Counted from the stretch's first letter, positions 35,506 to 45,117 are shown. The stretch: 64,000 bases of DNA from Psychrosphaera ytuae (GCF_017638545.1 NZ_CP072110.1:682001-746000); one strand, 5' to 3'. Numbers and translations: made by a program. Notes: a model not told the origin generated them from the letters alone.

Positions 35506-36426
35506 TTAGTCTTTCGAAGGTTGGCGTAAGTCCATTATTGGCATAACGCCCTGACCGCCCATCATGGTTGTTGGTAACTTACCATCCCATTGCTGTGCTT
35601 CTGTAAACTTAACAATTAATGGATTTTCTTTTAATGCTTTTGCTTTTGCTTGAATTGCTTCTGCTTCAGCTTTACCTTTTAGCAAAATCGACTGAGCCTC
35701 AGCTTCTGCAACCTTAAGTATTCCTTTTGCTTTTGCATCAGCCGTGTTTACAGCGCGTAATGCCTCTAATCTCTGACGCTCTAGTTTGTGCTCTTCTGCA
35801 GCCGCTAGGTTTTTTTCCGTTTGTTTTATCTCAATGGAATTAATGTACTTCTGAGGTAAAACAATATTCTCTATTTGGATGTTATCAACAATAACCGGAA
35901 AGCCTTCCATCTCTGCAGCCAATCTATGTTCAATCCCTTGAATTGCAGAAGCGCGATCTTGGATTAATTGCTCAGCTTCAAATTGAGGAATCGTATCTTT
36001 TGTCGCTGAACGGAAGCGCGGATCTAATATGCGCTGCTCAAACTGTGTTAAGCCACCATAGCGCTTAAATAAGTCTAAAGCCGCTTCTTTATTTACGGTC
36101 CAGTTTACTGAGACTTCAACCGTTACTGGCATTTGCTCTTTTGTACTCGATGCCATTTTTTCGGCATTTTTACGAGTTCTTACCTCGATCATCTCGACCG
36201 TCTCGATGAACGGTATTTTTAAATGTAATCCAGGGTTTTCTTGGTGTTTGGCCTCACCGAAACGCTTTACAACACCAACATGACCTTCAACAACGATAAA
36301 ATAAGAGTTAAAAATGACGACAAGCAAAATCAATCCAGGAATAACCTTTTTTGCAAGGCCCGCCTTAAAAAAAGAATTAGCTTTTGAAGTGGCTTCATTT
36401 GCTTTAGATGATCTGGATAAGTCCAT
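35506..36426 (-). CDS. SPFH/prohibitin-family membrane protein
   Basis: The 306-aa protein has an N-terminal membrane anchor (residues ~25-45: VIPGLILLVVIFNSYFIVV) followed by the SPFH/band-7 domain: EGHVGVVKRFGEA, NPGLHLKIPFIETVEMIEVRT and VNWTVN. A long Glu/Ala/Lys-rich coiled coil (about 205-275: EAEAQSILLKGKAEAEAIQ) precedes the short tail with PTTMMGGQG. Prohibitin-like proteins form ring scaffolds in the inner membrane and often control FtsH-type proteolysis. No hflK partner is adjacent, so it is a lone prohibitin rather than HflC. ATG 36426 has AAGGAA upstream. Confidence 0.85.
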   Translation of the reverse strand: MDLSRSSKANEATSKANSFFKAGLAKKVIPGLILLVVIFNSYFIVVEGHVGVVKRFGEAKHQENPGLHLKIPFIETVEMIEVRTRKNAEKMASSTKEQMPVTVEVSVNWTVNKEAALDLFKRYGGLTQFEQRILDPRFRSATKDTIPQFEAEQLIQDRASAIQGIEHRLAAEMEGFPVIVDNIQIENIVLPQKYINSIEIKQTEKNLAAAEEHKLERQRLEALRAVNTADAKAKGILKVAEAEAQSILLKGKAEAEAIQAKAKALKENPLIVKFTEAQQWDGKLPTTMMGGQGVMPIMDLRQPSKD

Positions 36427-36609
36427 GTGTTAGTTCCTTTAATTTTCCTTTAATATAAAAAAGCTCGAGCCGAAATCTCGGCACGAGGCTTGAAAACCAA
36501 TGTTTTACTATAAAATACGACCGCTCTTCAAGTGTAAATCTGTCTTACTGAAGTAACCCAACTATCAATTCACTTCTCGATTAAATAGGTATTTACTGAC
36601 ACAGCGCCA

Positions 36610-37572
36610 TCAGCTAAGTATTACTGACCGTTGATTTGGCTCTACCCGTCCTTTTTTAATGGCATGGGCCATATGGCCTATAACAGGACTGGGGTTACCT
36701 TCGCCGTCAACCAAAAAATAAGAGTGGCCCTTCCGGTCAAACTTATTATTAAATTCGTCACAATCGACTTCAAATACAGATTTTGGTAATCGCTCTAAGT
36801 GTTCTGGGCCAGTCATACCCAGCCGCCTTGAAGCTGTCATATTTTTAACATTAGCAACTTTCGAAGCGGGCATCGCAAAATCATCGTTGGCGTAATATAC
36901 AACTGTATTCCTTGCCGATGAAACTACATGATGACCTCGCTGATTATTTTCCAAAATCTCATTTTTGACATCCGCTGCCATCATAAAAACGTTGCGAAAT
37001 AACTGCGGTACTTCACCTCCTGGTAGCTTTTTAGCAAAGTGTTCGAGTGCGTTTACTAACACTCTATTTCCCATTGAATGTGCCAATACATTAATTCGCC
37101 TAAAACACGGGTGAAGCAATTGGTCTTGAGAATGTCGCCATTTGTTGAATTTAAGTAGCGCTCTTGCAAAGCCAGGCCCAGAAGCATCAGCTGCATCTTG
37201 GTCGTCCCAGTAATCTCCTATAAAAGCAGCAGGTGAGTCATCATCACAAGGCCAAATTACCGGTACTACCCTAACCAAATTCCCCTGCTGACGATCAAAT
37301 TGCCTTTGTAATACTTCCGCATTGTTAAAAATATCAGGCTCCATGTTGTTGTTGAAGCCATGAATGTATAACAATAGTTGTACGTCATCAGGCCAATTCT
37401 TAAGCTCATTGAAAAAAGGCTCACTGGTAATTTCGGTGTAATCACCAATACCATTGCGGCGGCAAAAATAAAGATTCTGCGAAACTGTGGTGTTTTGGTA
37501 ATTAAAGGTGACACTGCGATTGCGTTTGCTTCGTGCAGATTGATTGGGTAATCGGTTAGTAATAAATAACAT
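36610..37572 (-). CDS. DUF900-family alpha/beta hydrolase
   Basis: The 320-aa cytoplasmic protein has the hydrolase pattern LLLYIHGFNNNM (oxyanion hole) and the nucleophile elbow LAHSMGNRVLVNAL. A likely acid and a late His (RKGHSYF) follow. DUF900 proteins are putative esterases with unknown natural substrate. No signal peptide is present. ATG 37572 has a strong AAGGAG ribosome site. Neighbour hemN is transcribed in the same direction, with a ~107-bp gap, so a shared transcript is possible but not required. Confidence 0.8.
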   Translation of the reverse strand: MLFITNRLPNQSARSKRNRSVTFNYQNTTVSQNLYFCRRNGIGDYTEITSEPFFNELKNWPDDVQLLLYIHGFNNNMEPDIFNNAEVLQRQFDRQQGNLVRVVPVIWPCDDDSPAAFIGDYWDDQDAADASGPGFARALLKFNKWRHSQDQLLHPCFRRINVLAHSMGNRVLVNALEHFAKKLPGGEVPQLFRNVFMMAADVKNEILENNQRGHHVVSSARNTVVYYANDDFAMPASKVANVKNMTASRRLGMTGPEHLERLPKSVFEVDCDEFNNKFDRKGHSYFLVDGEGNPSPVIGHMAHAIKKGRVEPNQRSVILS

Positions 37573-37678
37573 ATCAACTCCTTTGGTATGTTGAGTTACC
37601 TAACAACCAGTTTTGTCCAATTTTTGCGCAATTACAATAACTACTCTCTAATTTAAGTTTATGTTTAGAAACTCAATC

Positions 37679-39055
37679 CTATATCACCTTTGAATAGCGA
37701 GCTTGTGCCGCTTCTGGTAAATAGGCGTCAAAAGCCATACATACTGTTCTAATGATAAGTCGTGCTTCAGGAGCTACAGATAAATGAGTCAAGTCGTTGT
37801 TTACCAGACCATCTTTTATTAGCGGTTGTAGTACTTTTATCGAATCTGCAAAGTATTGATCAAAATCTACTTCAAAATACTCGTTTACTTTGGGTTTGCT
37901 TAAATTAAGGTTACACATGAGCTCTGCGATTACATATCGCCTGACCATGTCATCCTCACTTAACACCTTGCCTTTTTCTATCGCGTGACCTTGTTCAGCA
38001 ATTGCGGTGTCATAATCTCGTAAAGATTTATGGTTTTGGCTATAACAGTGGCCTAAACTACTGATCGCCGATACACCCAAGCCCAATAAATCCGTATCCC
38101 CTTGCGTGGTATAACCCTGGAAATTTCTGTGTAGCTGTCCAGATCGCATAGCAATCGCAAGCTCATCCGTTGGCTTTGCAAAATGATCCATGCCGATCAT
38201 GTCGTAGCCTGTTGCTAGAAAATGCGCCATCGCCATTTGCATTAATCCAAGTTTGGCCGCAGCACTAGGTAGCCACGTATCTTTGATTTTTCGCTGAGCA
38301 GCAAACCTATCTGGTAAATGTGCATAACTAAATAGTGAAATCCGATCAGCGTTAAACCCATTAATCACCTTCAATGACTCAGCAAAGCTTTGTTCAGTTT
38401 GATGGGGTAAGCCATATATTAGGTCAATATTTACAGAGTCAAAACCAACCAAGTGAGCACGCTCTATAAGTTGTTTTATAAATCCAGACGACTGCTGACG
38501 GTTAATGGCGATCTGTACCTTAGCTGTAATGTCTTGTACGCCAATACTCATTCTATTGAATCCCTCGTTTGCTAGGTGATCAACATAGTTTAAGTCTAGG
38601 TTTCTAGGGTCTATTTCAATACTGACTTCTGTACGTTGTTTAATCTTAAATAAGCGCCTAACCCATAACATTAGTCGGCTTATCTGAGCTTCACTCAAGA
38701 AACTTGGTGTGCCACCTCCTAAATGAATTTGACTCACTTCTCTGTCTTTTAATTGTGATGCCCTATATGCCATTTCTTGTATGAGCATATCTAAGTAGCG
38801 ATCCGCTTTTTCTGGGTGACGGGTAACGATTTTATTGCAACCACAGTAGTAACAAAGTGAATGGCAAAATGGGATGTGGATATACAGTGACAAATCTCGA
38901 TTGATGCTTGATTTGATGCATGCCTCAAACTCATCATTTTCAAAAGATTCCTCAAATTCCAATGCGGTTGGGTAGGAAGTATATCTAGGTCCCCGACTAT
39001 CATATTTTTTTAACATGTCATTATCGAATAAAGCACTCAGTTTGTTTACTGTCAT
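37679..39055 (-). CDS. hemN: oxygen-independent coproporphyrinogen III oxidase HemN
   Basis: The 458-aa radical SAM enzyme has the 4Fe-4S motif C-x3-C-x2-C plus the extra Cys typical of HemN (CHSLCYYCGC), preceded by SLYIHIPF. GGGTPSFL and EIDPRNLD follow, and the N-terminal GPRYTSYPTALEF is diagnostic. It decarboxylates coproporphyrinogen III in haem synthesis without oxygen. Upstream on its strand is a perfect FNR box (39138-39151) with a -10 TAAAAT 21 bp below, so it is probably induced anaerobically. Start ATG 39055 lacks a normal ribosome site. Confidence 0.95.
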   Translation of the reverse strand: MTVNKLSALFDNDMLKKYDSRGPRYTSYPTALEFEESFENDEFEACIKSSINRDLSLYIHIPFCHSLCYYCGCNKIVTRHPEKADRYLDMLIQEMAYRASQLKDREVSQIHLGGGTPSFLSEAQISRLMLWVRRLFKIKQRTEVSIEIDPRNLDLNYVDHLANEGFNRMSIGVQDITAKVQIAINRQQSSGFIKQLIERAHLVGFDSVNIDLIYGLPHQTEQSFAESLKVINGFNADRISLFSYAHLPDRFAAQRKIKDTWLPSAAAKLGLMQMAMAHFLATGYDMIGMDHFAKPTDELAIAMRSGQLHRNFQGYTTQGDTDLLGLGVSAISSLGHCYSQNHKSLRDYDTAIAEQGHAIEKGKVLSEDDMVRRYVIAELMCNLNLSKPKVNEYFEVDFDQYFADSIKVLQPLIKDGLVNNDLTHLSVAPEARLIIRTVCMAFDAYLPEAAQARYSKVI

Positions 39056-39110
39056 AGGAGGTTCTTTAATTAACTTCAGGCATTCTGAATTTATTTACAA
39101 TTTGACAGTT

Positions 39111-39151
39111 ATTTTAGGCAGCCATAAAAATAAGAGATTGATAAAGATCAA
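39111..39151 (-). promoter_or_regulatory. class II FNR-activated promoter of hemN
   Basis: TTGAT-AAAG-ATCAA (39138-39151) is a perfect FNR box. Reading leftward, a -10 TAAAAT at 39116-39111 lies 21 bp beyond, giving a transcript start near 39104 and the box centre at about -41. No good -35 is needed in this arrangement. Confidence 0.8.
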
Positions 39152-39191
39152 CTATTCTTCTGTTTTAGCAAGAACATAAAACCACAGGTAG

Positions 39192-39265
39192 GCAATCAAA
39201 TTTAGTTGCTTAATAATATGCAATTAAATTTAATTGCACAATTAAATGCAATCAAATATAGTTGC
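39192..39265 (+). repeat. three 18-bp palindromes at exact 28-bp spacing, overlapping the satD-like promoter
   Basis: Copies at 39192-39209 (GCAATCAAATTTAGTTGC), 39220-39237 (GCAATTAAATTTAATTGC) and 39248-39265 (GCAATCAAATATAGTTGC) share GCAA-N10-TTGC and AT-rich dyad symmetry. Start-to-start distance is 28 bp each time, with 10-bp gaps. A promoter fits inside: -35 TTGCAC (39234-39239), 17-bp spacer, -10 TATAGT (39257-39262). Copies 2 and 3 therefore cover the promoter elements. They look like operators of a dimeric DNA-binding protein. Confidence 0.8.
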
Positions 39266-39293
39266 ATTTAAAATCCTAATTAGGTAGATAAAA

Positions 39294-39914
39294 ATGATTG
39301 CAGTTCTTACAGGAGATATCGTTCGTTCCACTAAAATGTCGGAACGACAATACCAAGACTTGATACAGCTGTTACGCGAGCATATTTCTACTCTGAGCAA
39401 CTCTTATCAAGCTCGAGGGCAAGTCTATAGAGGGGATGAGTTTCAAATTCACTTTCCTGACCCTGATTTTGCAATAAAACAGACTATTTTATTAAAGTTG
39501 CTGTTAATTACATCTCCTGTGATTAGTACGCCAATTCACTGTACCTTGTCCTTAGCCTTCGGCCAACACAGTGTTATGGACGCTTCGCCAGGCACCTCAA
39601 CAGGACCTGTTTATGTCGACTCGGGTCGTAAGTTAGACACTTCGCAAAGAGAAGCTCTTGTTGTTACATTCAGTGATTGCCAAAATGACCCAAGCCTTAC
39701 ACTTTTAACAAGCTGTATTAGCCACCAACTGAACAAATTAACTCAATCTCAAGCTGAGCTCTTGCATATGTATATCGACAGCGATTTTGTTGAACATCAA
39801 AAACTTGCTGACAAATTAGGCACAAGTCGACAGAATATAAGTAATCGCCTATCGAGTATGGGTGCTCATTTAATTCGGGATTATATTCAACTGATTAACC
39901 AAAAGCTTAGATAG
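39294..39914 (+). CDS. SatD-family protein with C-terminal helix-turn-helix
   Basis: The 206-aa protein begins IAVLTGDIVRSTKMSERQYQ, the SatD-family start, which resembles the first strand and loop of nucleotidyl-cyclase-like domains. GQVYRGDEFQIHF and STGPVYVDSGRKLD follow. Residues ~150-205 form a helix-turn-helix (HQKLADKLGTSRQNISNRLSSMG). The family function is unknown. The HTH and the triple palindrome in its own promoter suggest autoregulation. It is followed 15 bp later by a DUF3307 membrane gene, a pairing I recall from other bacteria. ATG 39294 has AGGT upstream. A role as a ligand-sensing regulator is inference. Confidence 0.75.
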   Translation: MIAVLTGDIVRSTKMSERQYQDLIQLLREHISTLSNSYQARGQVYRGDEFQIHFPDPDFAIKQTILLKLLLITSPVISTPIHCTLSLAFGQHSVMDASPGTSTGPVYVDSGRKLDTSQREALVVTFSDCQNDPSLTLLTSCISHQLNKLTQSQAELLHMYIDSDFVEHQKLADKLGTSRQNISNRLSSMGAHLIRDYIQLINQKLR

Positions 39915-39929
39915 GACAGTTAGGTCGCC

Positions 39930-40691
39930 ATGGAATTACTCATTTTGCTCATTGTTACCCATTTCATTGCAGACTTTTACTTACAACCAAAGGAGTGGAT
40001 TGACTGTCGATTCGACAATAAAGTTCGCTCAAGAGGTTTGTATAAACATATCTTGGTACATTGTGTTTTAGTCGGATTGGTTTTGCTGTTTTATGCTCCG
40101 AGTTTTTCTTACGCTCTGGTTATGATGTTAGGGATTGGATTAAGTCACTTTACGATTGACCTTTGGAAAGCTGGTAAACCAGCCACAACACCGTACTTTT
40201 TAATCGATCAAGTATTACACATAGCTGTTATTGTCAGCTTGTGGGTATATGTGAACGGTTCGCACATACAGCTCTTGGAGTTTTTAATTCAAACAATTAC
40301 TAACCCACATGTATTAATCATTGTCCTTGCTTATATTTTAGCGTGTAAGCCCGCCTCTATTTTGATCAGTATTATTTTAAAACGACATACAGCGGCACTA
40401 TTTTCAGCACAAGCCTCCTCAACAACTCCTTCGGACCCCAACATAGGGCTAGAAGCAGCAGGTAGATGGATTGGCTATATTGAACGGTGTTTAACTCTCA
40501 CGTTTTTATTTATGGGCCAGTTTTCTGGTATCGGCTTTTTAGTAGCTGCAAAAACAATTTTTAGATTTGGTGATCTCACCAAAAACAACGACAGACAGCT
40601 AACTGAGTATATGTTGATTGGAACTTTGTTGAGCTACACCATTGCTCTAGCCATAGGTTGGGGAACCATGGCCTGTTATCGATTTTTATAA
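39930..40691 (+). CDS. DUF3307-family membrane protein, partner of SatD-like protein
   Basis: The 253-aa protein has about six hydrophobic segments. It has the DUF3307 features: LLIVTHFIADFYLQPKEW at the start (H-x2-A-D-F-x-L-Q), YKHILVHCVLVG, GLSHFTIDLWK and DQVLHIAVI. The conserved His and Asp within membrane helices suggest a metal site or an intramembrane hydrolase-like centre, but no function is known. The final third has GRWIGYIERCLTLTF, also conserved. It lies 15 bp after the SatD-like gene, probably co-transcribed from the palindrome-covered promoter. Confidence 0.75.
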   Translation: MELLILLIVTHFIADFYLQPKEWIDCRFDNKVRSRGLYKHILVHCVLVGLVLLFYAPSFSYALVMMLGIGLSHFTIDLWKAGKPATTPYFLIDQVLHIAVIVSLWVYVNGSHIQLLEFLIQTITNPHVLIIVLAYILACKPASILISIILKRHTAALFSAQASSTTPSDPNIGLEAAGRWIGYIERCLTLTFLFMGQFSGIGFLVAAKTIFRFGDLTKNNDRQLTEYMLIGTLLSYTIALAIGWGTMACYRFL

Positions 40692-40728
40692 AAACAGAGT
40701 TACTATTTAGTGGCTGTGTTTCAAATCT

Positions 40729-41685
40729 TTACGTCGTTACAAATTCGACGTTGAGTTCTGAGTCTAAACAACACGCCGTTAAACCGTTGCCGCTGACTAC
40801 AGAAAAATCGACACAAATTACATTGTCGCTCATAGGTTTAGGTTTACCCTGCATCCAGTAGTGGCCAATCACACATAAAGGTTCATCTAAACCATAAAAT
40901 GGCACTTGTTGAGTCAAGTCCATGTCAATATGTGATAAGTCTAGATCTCGCTGTCGAGAAATATCATTTAATTTACTGTCAGAGTCAGACCACCAGGTTA
41001 CTCTGACTGCATTTCGGGTGTGACCATCTTTGTCGTTAAAGTACAGTCCCTCTGGCAACTTTACTTCAACACCTTTTAATATTCGCTCGATGGCAAAGTG
41101 TTCTTTCGAAGAGCTATCACATGCTTTAACCAAAAACTCACGTGTCAGTTTATTATTCTGTAACGACTGTTTAATAAATGATATTTGTTCAGGATCCCAA
41201 CATGCGTGTACTACTCTGAAAGGCTTGTTACTGACTGCCGTTTTTAGTTCTAAAAACAAAGGCAGAGTCATAAAAAACTCAAGCACAGCTTCTGTTTTGG
41301 CTTTGCCTAACGGAAACTCATTCAAAAAGGCTTGATGTTGTGCTTTATTTTTTTCGGTGTGAGGTCTCAGGTAGCAGTTAGGCTCACCTGGATGTTCAGT
41401 ATGAAACGCCAACGCATTAAACTCGTGGTTACCCATAACAGCGCGGGCATGACCATGTTTAACCATTGGCATCACTATATCGAGTACTTTTCCATGCTCA
41501 ACGAGGTCTTCACCTCGATCAATAAAGTCGCCTACAAAAATAGCGGTCGCCTCAGGGTGAGAGTAACCTGTTTCAGTCATCTTGTACCCAAGCTTTAAAA
41601 GCAAATTTTCTAATTCAGTACCATGGCCATGGATATCACCAATAATATGGTACTCATTGCTTTCATTCATTTTTACGACCGCCAT
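40729..41685 (-). CDS. calcineurin-like metallophosphoesterase
   Basis: The 318-aa soluble enzyme has the full metallophosphatase motif set: GDIHGH, GDFIDRG, MGNHEFNAL, then a His in VVHACWD and a final His in IGHYWMQG. Two metal ions (Mn/Fe type) would be held by these residues. It resembles bacterial serine/threonine phosphatases and diadenosine tetraphosphatases; the substrate is unknown. ATG 41685 has AAGGG upstream. It is convergent with the DUF3307 gene. Confidence 0.88.
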   Translation of the reverse strand: MAVVKMNESNEYHIIGDIHGHGTELENLLLKLGYKMTETGYSHPEATAIFVGDFIDRGEDLVEHGKVLDIVMPMVKHGHARAVMGNHEFNALAFHTEHPGEPNCYLRPHTEKNKAQHQAFLNEFPLGKAKTEAVLEFFMTLPLFLELKTAVSNKPFRVVHACWDPEQISFIKQSLQNNKLTREFLVKACDSSSKEHFAIERILKGVEVKLPEGLYFNDKDGHTRNAVRVTWWSDSDSKLNDISRQRDLDLSHIDMDLTQQVPFYGLDEPLCVIGHYWMQGKPKPMSDNVICVDFSVVSGNGLTACCLDSELNVEFVTT

Positions 41686-41718
41686 AAACGCCCTTGTTGT
41701 ATTGAGCTAAAGATAAAG

Positions 41719-44700
41719 CTACAGCGACTTCAATAGTTCTTCCACTGCTCGTTTTAGCTGTGGATCAACGTTTTTCGCCTTGTACGCTGGCGGATTAAAG
41801 ACTTCAATATCTGGTTGCGCAGGGACAAAGTCCATATTTGCATCCGAATCTTTTACAAACCAACCTCTAAATGGCATACGCACAATTGAACCATCTACTA
41901 AGCTTTGTGCACCAGTACTAATTACGGCACCAAATGTAGGTCGACCAACTAATTTGCCAAGTCCCAAGGCTTTGTATGCATGAGAGAAAATCTCCGCATT
42001 CGAATAGCTCGACTCATTACTCATTGCAATTGAAGGCTTAGTCCAAGCTGAAAGCGGCAAACGCTCTGAATATGGATACTCATTTCTGAATTTCTTTTGA
42101 TCGCGTTTTAAATTATCTGATGCGCCACGAGGAATCGTGTAAGCGTGTTGCTTAACATTTAATACTGCCATCAAATAGTCTGTCGTCCAGCCACCGCCGT
42201 TATAACGAACATCAATTACGATGCCTTCCTTACCGTAACCCGCTGCCATTAACTCACGTTCAAAACGTTCAAAACTAGTCCAGTTCATACCGCGAATATG
42301 CAAGTAACCTAAACGGCCACCTGAATATTCTTCGGTTAACTTACGTCGAGTTTCGACCCAATTGTCGTATTTTTCATTGTTCAATGACGCTGTTGGCCAA
42401 ACAACAATTTCTTGAGCTTCTCCAGCGCGCTCTATTGCGACTAAAACAGGCTGGTTCGCTTGCTCATTCAATAGTGCATATAGGTTTTGGTCCGTAACAG
42501 AAACCTGATTAATATGAGTAATAACATCATTCACCATTAGCGTGCTGTCTTCACGAGCAGCAGGACTGTTGTCCAGAACAGAGGCCACCATTAAGCCTTT
42601 GTCCGTTGGGAACACTTCAACACCTAACAAGCCTGTTCGTGTGCGCTGCGTTTGTTTTTGGTTTTCACCTCGATAAAGCCCCATATGACTTGCATTTACT
42701 TGGCCTAGCATCAGGTTAAATACATATTGAAAGTCTTCTTTTGTCGACGCTTTTAAAGCCAGAGGTCGATATTGCTCTTTAAGTGCTTGCCAGTCATTAC
42801 CGTGAAAGTCAGGATCGTAAAACCCTTCATTTAATGCCTGCCATGCTTCATCAAAGATTTGTGCTCGTTCAGCCATGTGCTCAATACTTTGATTAGAGAT
42901 TGTGGTCAGTTTTTCAGCTTTGTCAGTCTTAGTGTTGATCTTTTCTAAATCCCCACGGCCGGTAAGCACGAACAGGCTCTTGCCGTCTTTGCTCAAACTT
43001 AAATTGCGCGGCATTTTATTGCCTTTTAAAACGCGTTTGTTCTCTTCTCCATTCCATTTTATTTTGAACAGCTCGCGGTCCATTGTGAAGTTTTGACGAC
43101 CAGCACCACCAATCGCGTAATATACATATTCACCCTTTTTATCGAAGGCAAACGACGACTCATTACCTGCATATCGAGTGACCTGTTCGAGGCGTTTGTA
43201 AATATCATCCAAGTCAATTTTCAATGGTTCAGCTTGTTTTTTGTCTTTTTTGTCTTTTTCTTCAGTCGGCTTGTCACTGTCAGACTCGTTCTTAGCAACT
43301 TTGGCTTTCGCAGGTTTTGCTGGCTCATCATCAAATTCATCACGCTTCCATTCTTCTTTAGAGCGTTGCCAGTCGCTTTCTTTTAGCCATGCAAACCAAA
43401 TGTCGTAATCGCCATTATTACGCATAGAGACAAAACCTAATTTGCTACCGTCTGGCGACCAAACTGGGTTGTAATCCCCTTTAGGATGCATACTTACGTT
43501 GACTGGCTCTTTTGAATTATCGGCAGCATGAATAAAGACTTCGTTGTTAAACGACAAGTCTGCTTTTGAATACGCAAGCCAAATACTGTCGGGTGACCAA
43601 CTAATACCACTCGGCGTCGCCCAGCCATCAACTAAAGTTACCTCATTATTGAGGGTTTGCTCTTCAGTAAACTCGGCTACTTTTAAGATACCGCGACCTT
43701 GCTGATAAGCCAGCTTTTTACCGTCTGGCGATACGATAGGATTACGCTCTTGAGCTGCGGTTCGAGTTAACGGTTCGACTTGATGCTTTAAAGACTTAAA
43801 GATATTAGATTCTTTATCGTCAGCAGATGTCAGTTTGAACAAATCATTTTGACCATCGCGATCTGATACGAATACAAGCGTATTATCATCCAACCAAGTT
43901 ACATCGCGGTCACGCGCCGCCCCCGTTGTTAAACGAACCGAACGTTTGTCTTTTTTGTCATTGCGTTTAACAAACAAATCACCACGTACGGCATAAGACA
44001 CTAACTTACCGTTTGGTGAAACACTAAACTCATTGATTGAGTTTGTAGTCTTTTTGTTGGTGATAGGATCAAATCTGAAGTCTGTCGGTATTGCTACTGA
44101 GAGCGACTCAGTCTGGCCATTTTTGACCATAGCCACTTTATCTGCGGCTTGATAAACCAGAGTATTAGCAGAGTTATCAATACTGAAGTGCTCTACACCA
44201 AACTCAGACTCATTAGTCACTTGTTGCGCTTTGCTCGAACCGACTTTTTGCTTAAATACATTGTATTTACCGGCACGTGAAGAGATGAAGTAAAGCTCGT
44301 CGTTACTCGCCCACTGTGGCATAAAATCATTGCCATCAAAATCACTTAGCTGCTCATATTTACCGGTATCAACGTCATAAATCCAAATGTCTCGGTTTGC
44401 CGGGCCACGGTAATCTTCACGTGCAACTCGACAAGTACCGCGTACAAAGGCAATCTTCTTGCCGTCCGGTGATACAACCGCATCAAAACCCAGCGCATCC
44501 ATATAACGGAATTCAGTGGCTGCGTCAGTTTGGTCAACACCAAAAATTTCCCACTCTCGCTCTACTTCTGCGTATAAACGACGAGTATTAAACAAAACCT
44601 GCCCGTCATTGTTGAAACCTAATACTCGGTCAGGCGCACTGTGGTACGTCAAACGATCCGGACGACCACCGATACTTGGCATTACAAAAACGTCATCATT

Positions 44701-44964
44701 ACCAAAACGGTCACTACTAAAGGCAATACGCGAACCGTCTTTTGACCACTTGGGGCTTCGTTCATACCCTTCGTGAATGGTTAAACGGTTCACTCGACTG
44801 CCATCTAGTGGCATGGTCCAAATATCACCTTGATAACTGAATGCGATTTGAGTCCCGTCCGGACTAATTTCAGGCTGTAAAATCAGTGGACTCGATGCTG
44901 AGTCTGTACTCGCATTTGCACCTAAAGCTACCGAAATTAACAAGCTTGTTGCCAGTTTTTTCAT
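41719..44964 (-). CDS. tricorn-type S41 peptidase with beta-propeller N-terminus
   Basis: The 1081-aa protein has a signal peptide (KLATSLLISVALGANA). TolB/WD-like propeller repeats fill residues ~28-700 (SPDGTQIAFS, SPKWSKDGSRIAFSSDR, SPVGSKL-type). A Lys/Glu-rich low-complexity linker interrupts them near residue 560-585. Residues ~700-780 are the tricorn core with NASHMGL (catalytic His-like), a PDZ domain (~770-840) and the S41 domain with IVIDVRYNGGGW and SNESSYSNAEIF (catalytic Ser). Tricorn proteases cut oligopeptides; with a signal peptide this one would act in the periplasm. The metallophosphatase gene follows with a 33-bp gap. Confidence 0.88.
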   Translation of the reverse strand: MKKLATSLLISVALGANASTDSASSPLILQPEISPDGTQIAFSYQGDIWTMPLDGSRVNRLTIHEGYERSPKWSKDGSRIAFSSDRFGNDDVFVMPSIGGRPDRLTYHSAPDRVLGFNNDGQVLFNTRRLYAEVEREWEIFGVDQTDAATEFRYMDALGFDAVVSPDGKKIAFVRGTCRVAREDYRGPANRDIWIYDVDTGKYEQLSDFDGNDFMPQWASNDELYFISSRAGKYNVFKQKVGSSKAQQVTNESEFGVEHFSIDNSANTLVYQAADKVAMVKNGQTESLSVAIPTDFRFDPITNKKTTNSINEFSVSPNGKLVSYAVRGDLFVKRNDKKDKRSVRLTTGAARDRDVTWLDDNTLVFVSDRDGQNDLFKLTSADDKESNIFKSLKHQVEPLTRTAAQERNPIVSPDGKKLAYQQGRGILKVAEFTEEQTLNNEVTLVDGWATPSGISWSPDSIWLAYSKADLSFNNEVFIHAADNSKEPVNVSMHPKGDYNPVWSPDGSKLGFVSMRNNGDYDIWFAWLKESDWQRSKEEWKRDEFDDEPAKPAKAKVAKNESDSDKPTEEKDKKDKKQAEPLKIDLDDIYKRLEQVTRYAGNESSFAFDKKGEYVYYAIGGAGRQNFTMDRELFKIKWNGEENKRVLKGNKMPRNLSLSKDGKSLFVLTGRGDLEKINTKTDKAEKLTTISNQSIEHMAERAQIFDEAWQALNEGFYDPDFHGNDWQALKEQYRPLALKASTKEDFQYVFNLMLGQVNASHMGLYRGENQKQTQRTRTGLLGVEVFPTDKGLMVASVLDNSPAAREDSTLMVNDVITHINQVSVTDQNLYALLNEQANQPVLVAIERAGEAQEIVVWPTASLNNEKYDNWVETRRKLTEEYSGGRLGYLHIRGMNWTSFERFERELMAAGYGKEGIVIDVRYNGGGWTTDYLMAVLNVKQHAYTIPRGASDNLKRDQKKFRNEYPYSERLPLSAWTKPSIAMSNESSYSNAEIFSHAYKALGLGKLVGRPTFGAVISTGAQSLVDGSIVRMPFRGWFVKDSDANMDFVPAQPDIEVFNPPAYKAKNVDPQLKRAVEELLKSL

Positions 44965-45117
44965 AGTATTGCCTATATTTAATTAGAATTATTTTTATAT
45001 ACGGTTTGATCTAACCTTCCATCATTGCGGAAAAGCTAGGCATTCGCAATTAATGCCTAGCAATCAAAAAGGTAAACGAAAGATTTTGTGGGATGGACTA
45101 AAAATTAAATCTCCGTA

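Noticed and set aside
39192..39265. The three regularly spaced repeats as a CRISPR array
   Set aside because: Units are only 18 bp and palindromic, gaps are 10 bp and AT-rich, and they overlap a promoter. No cas gene is present.
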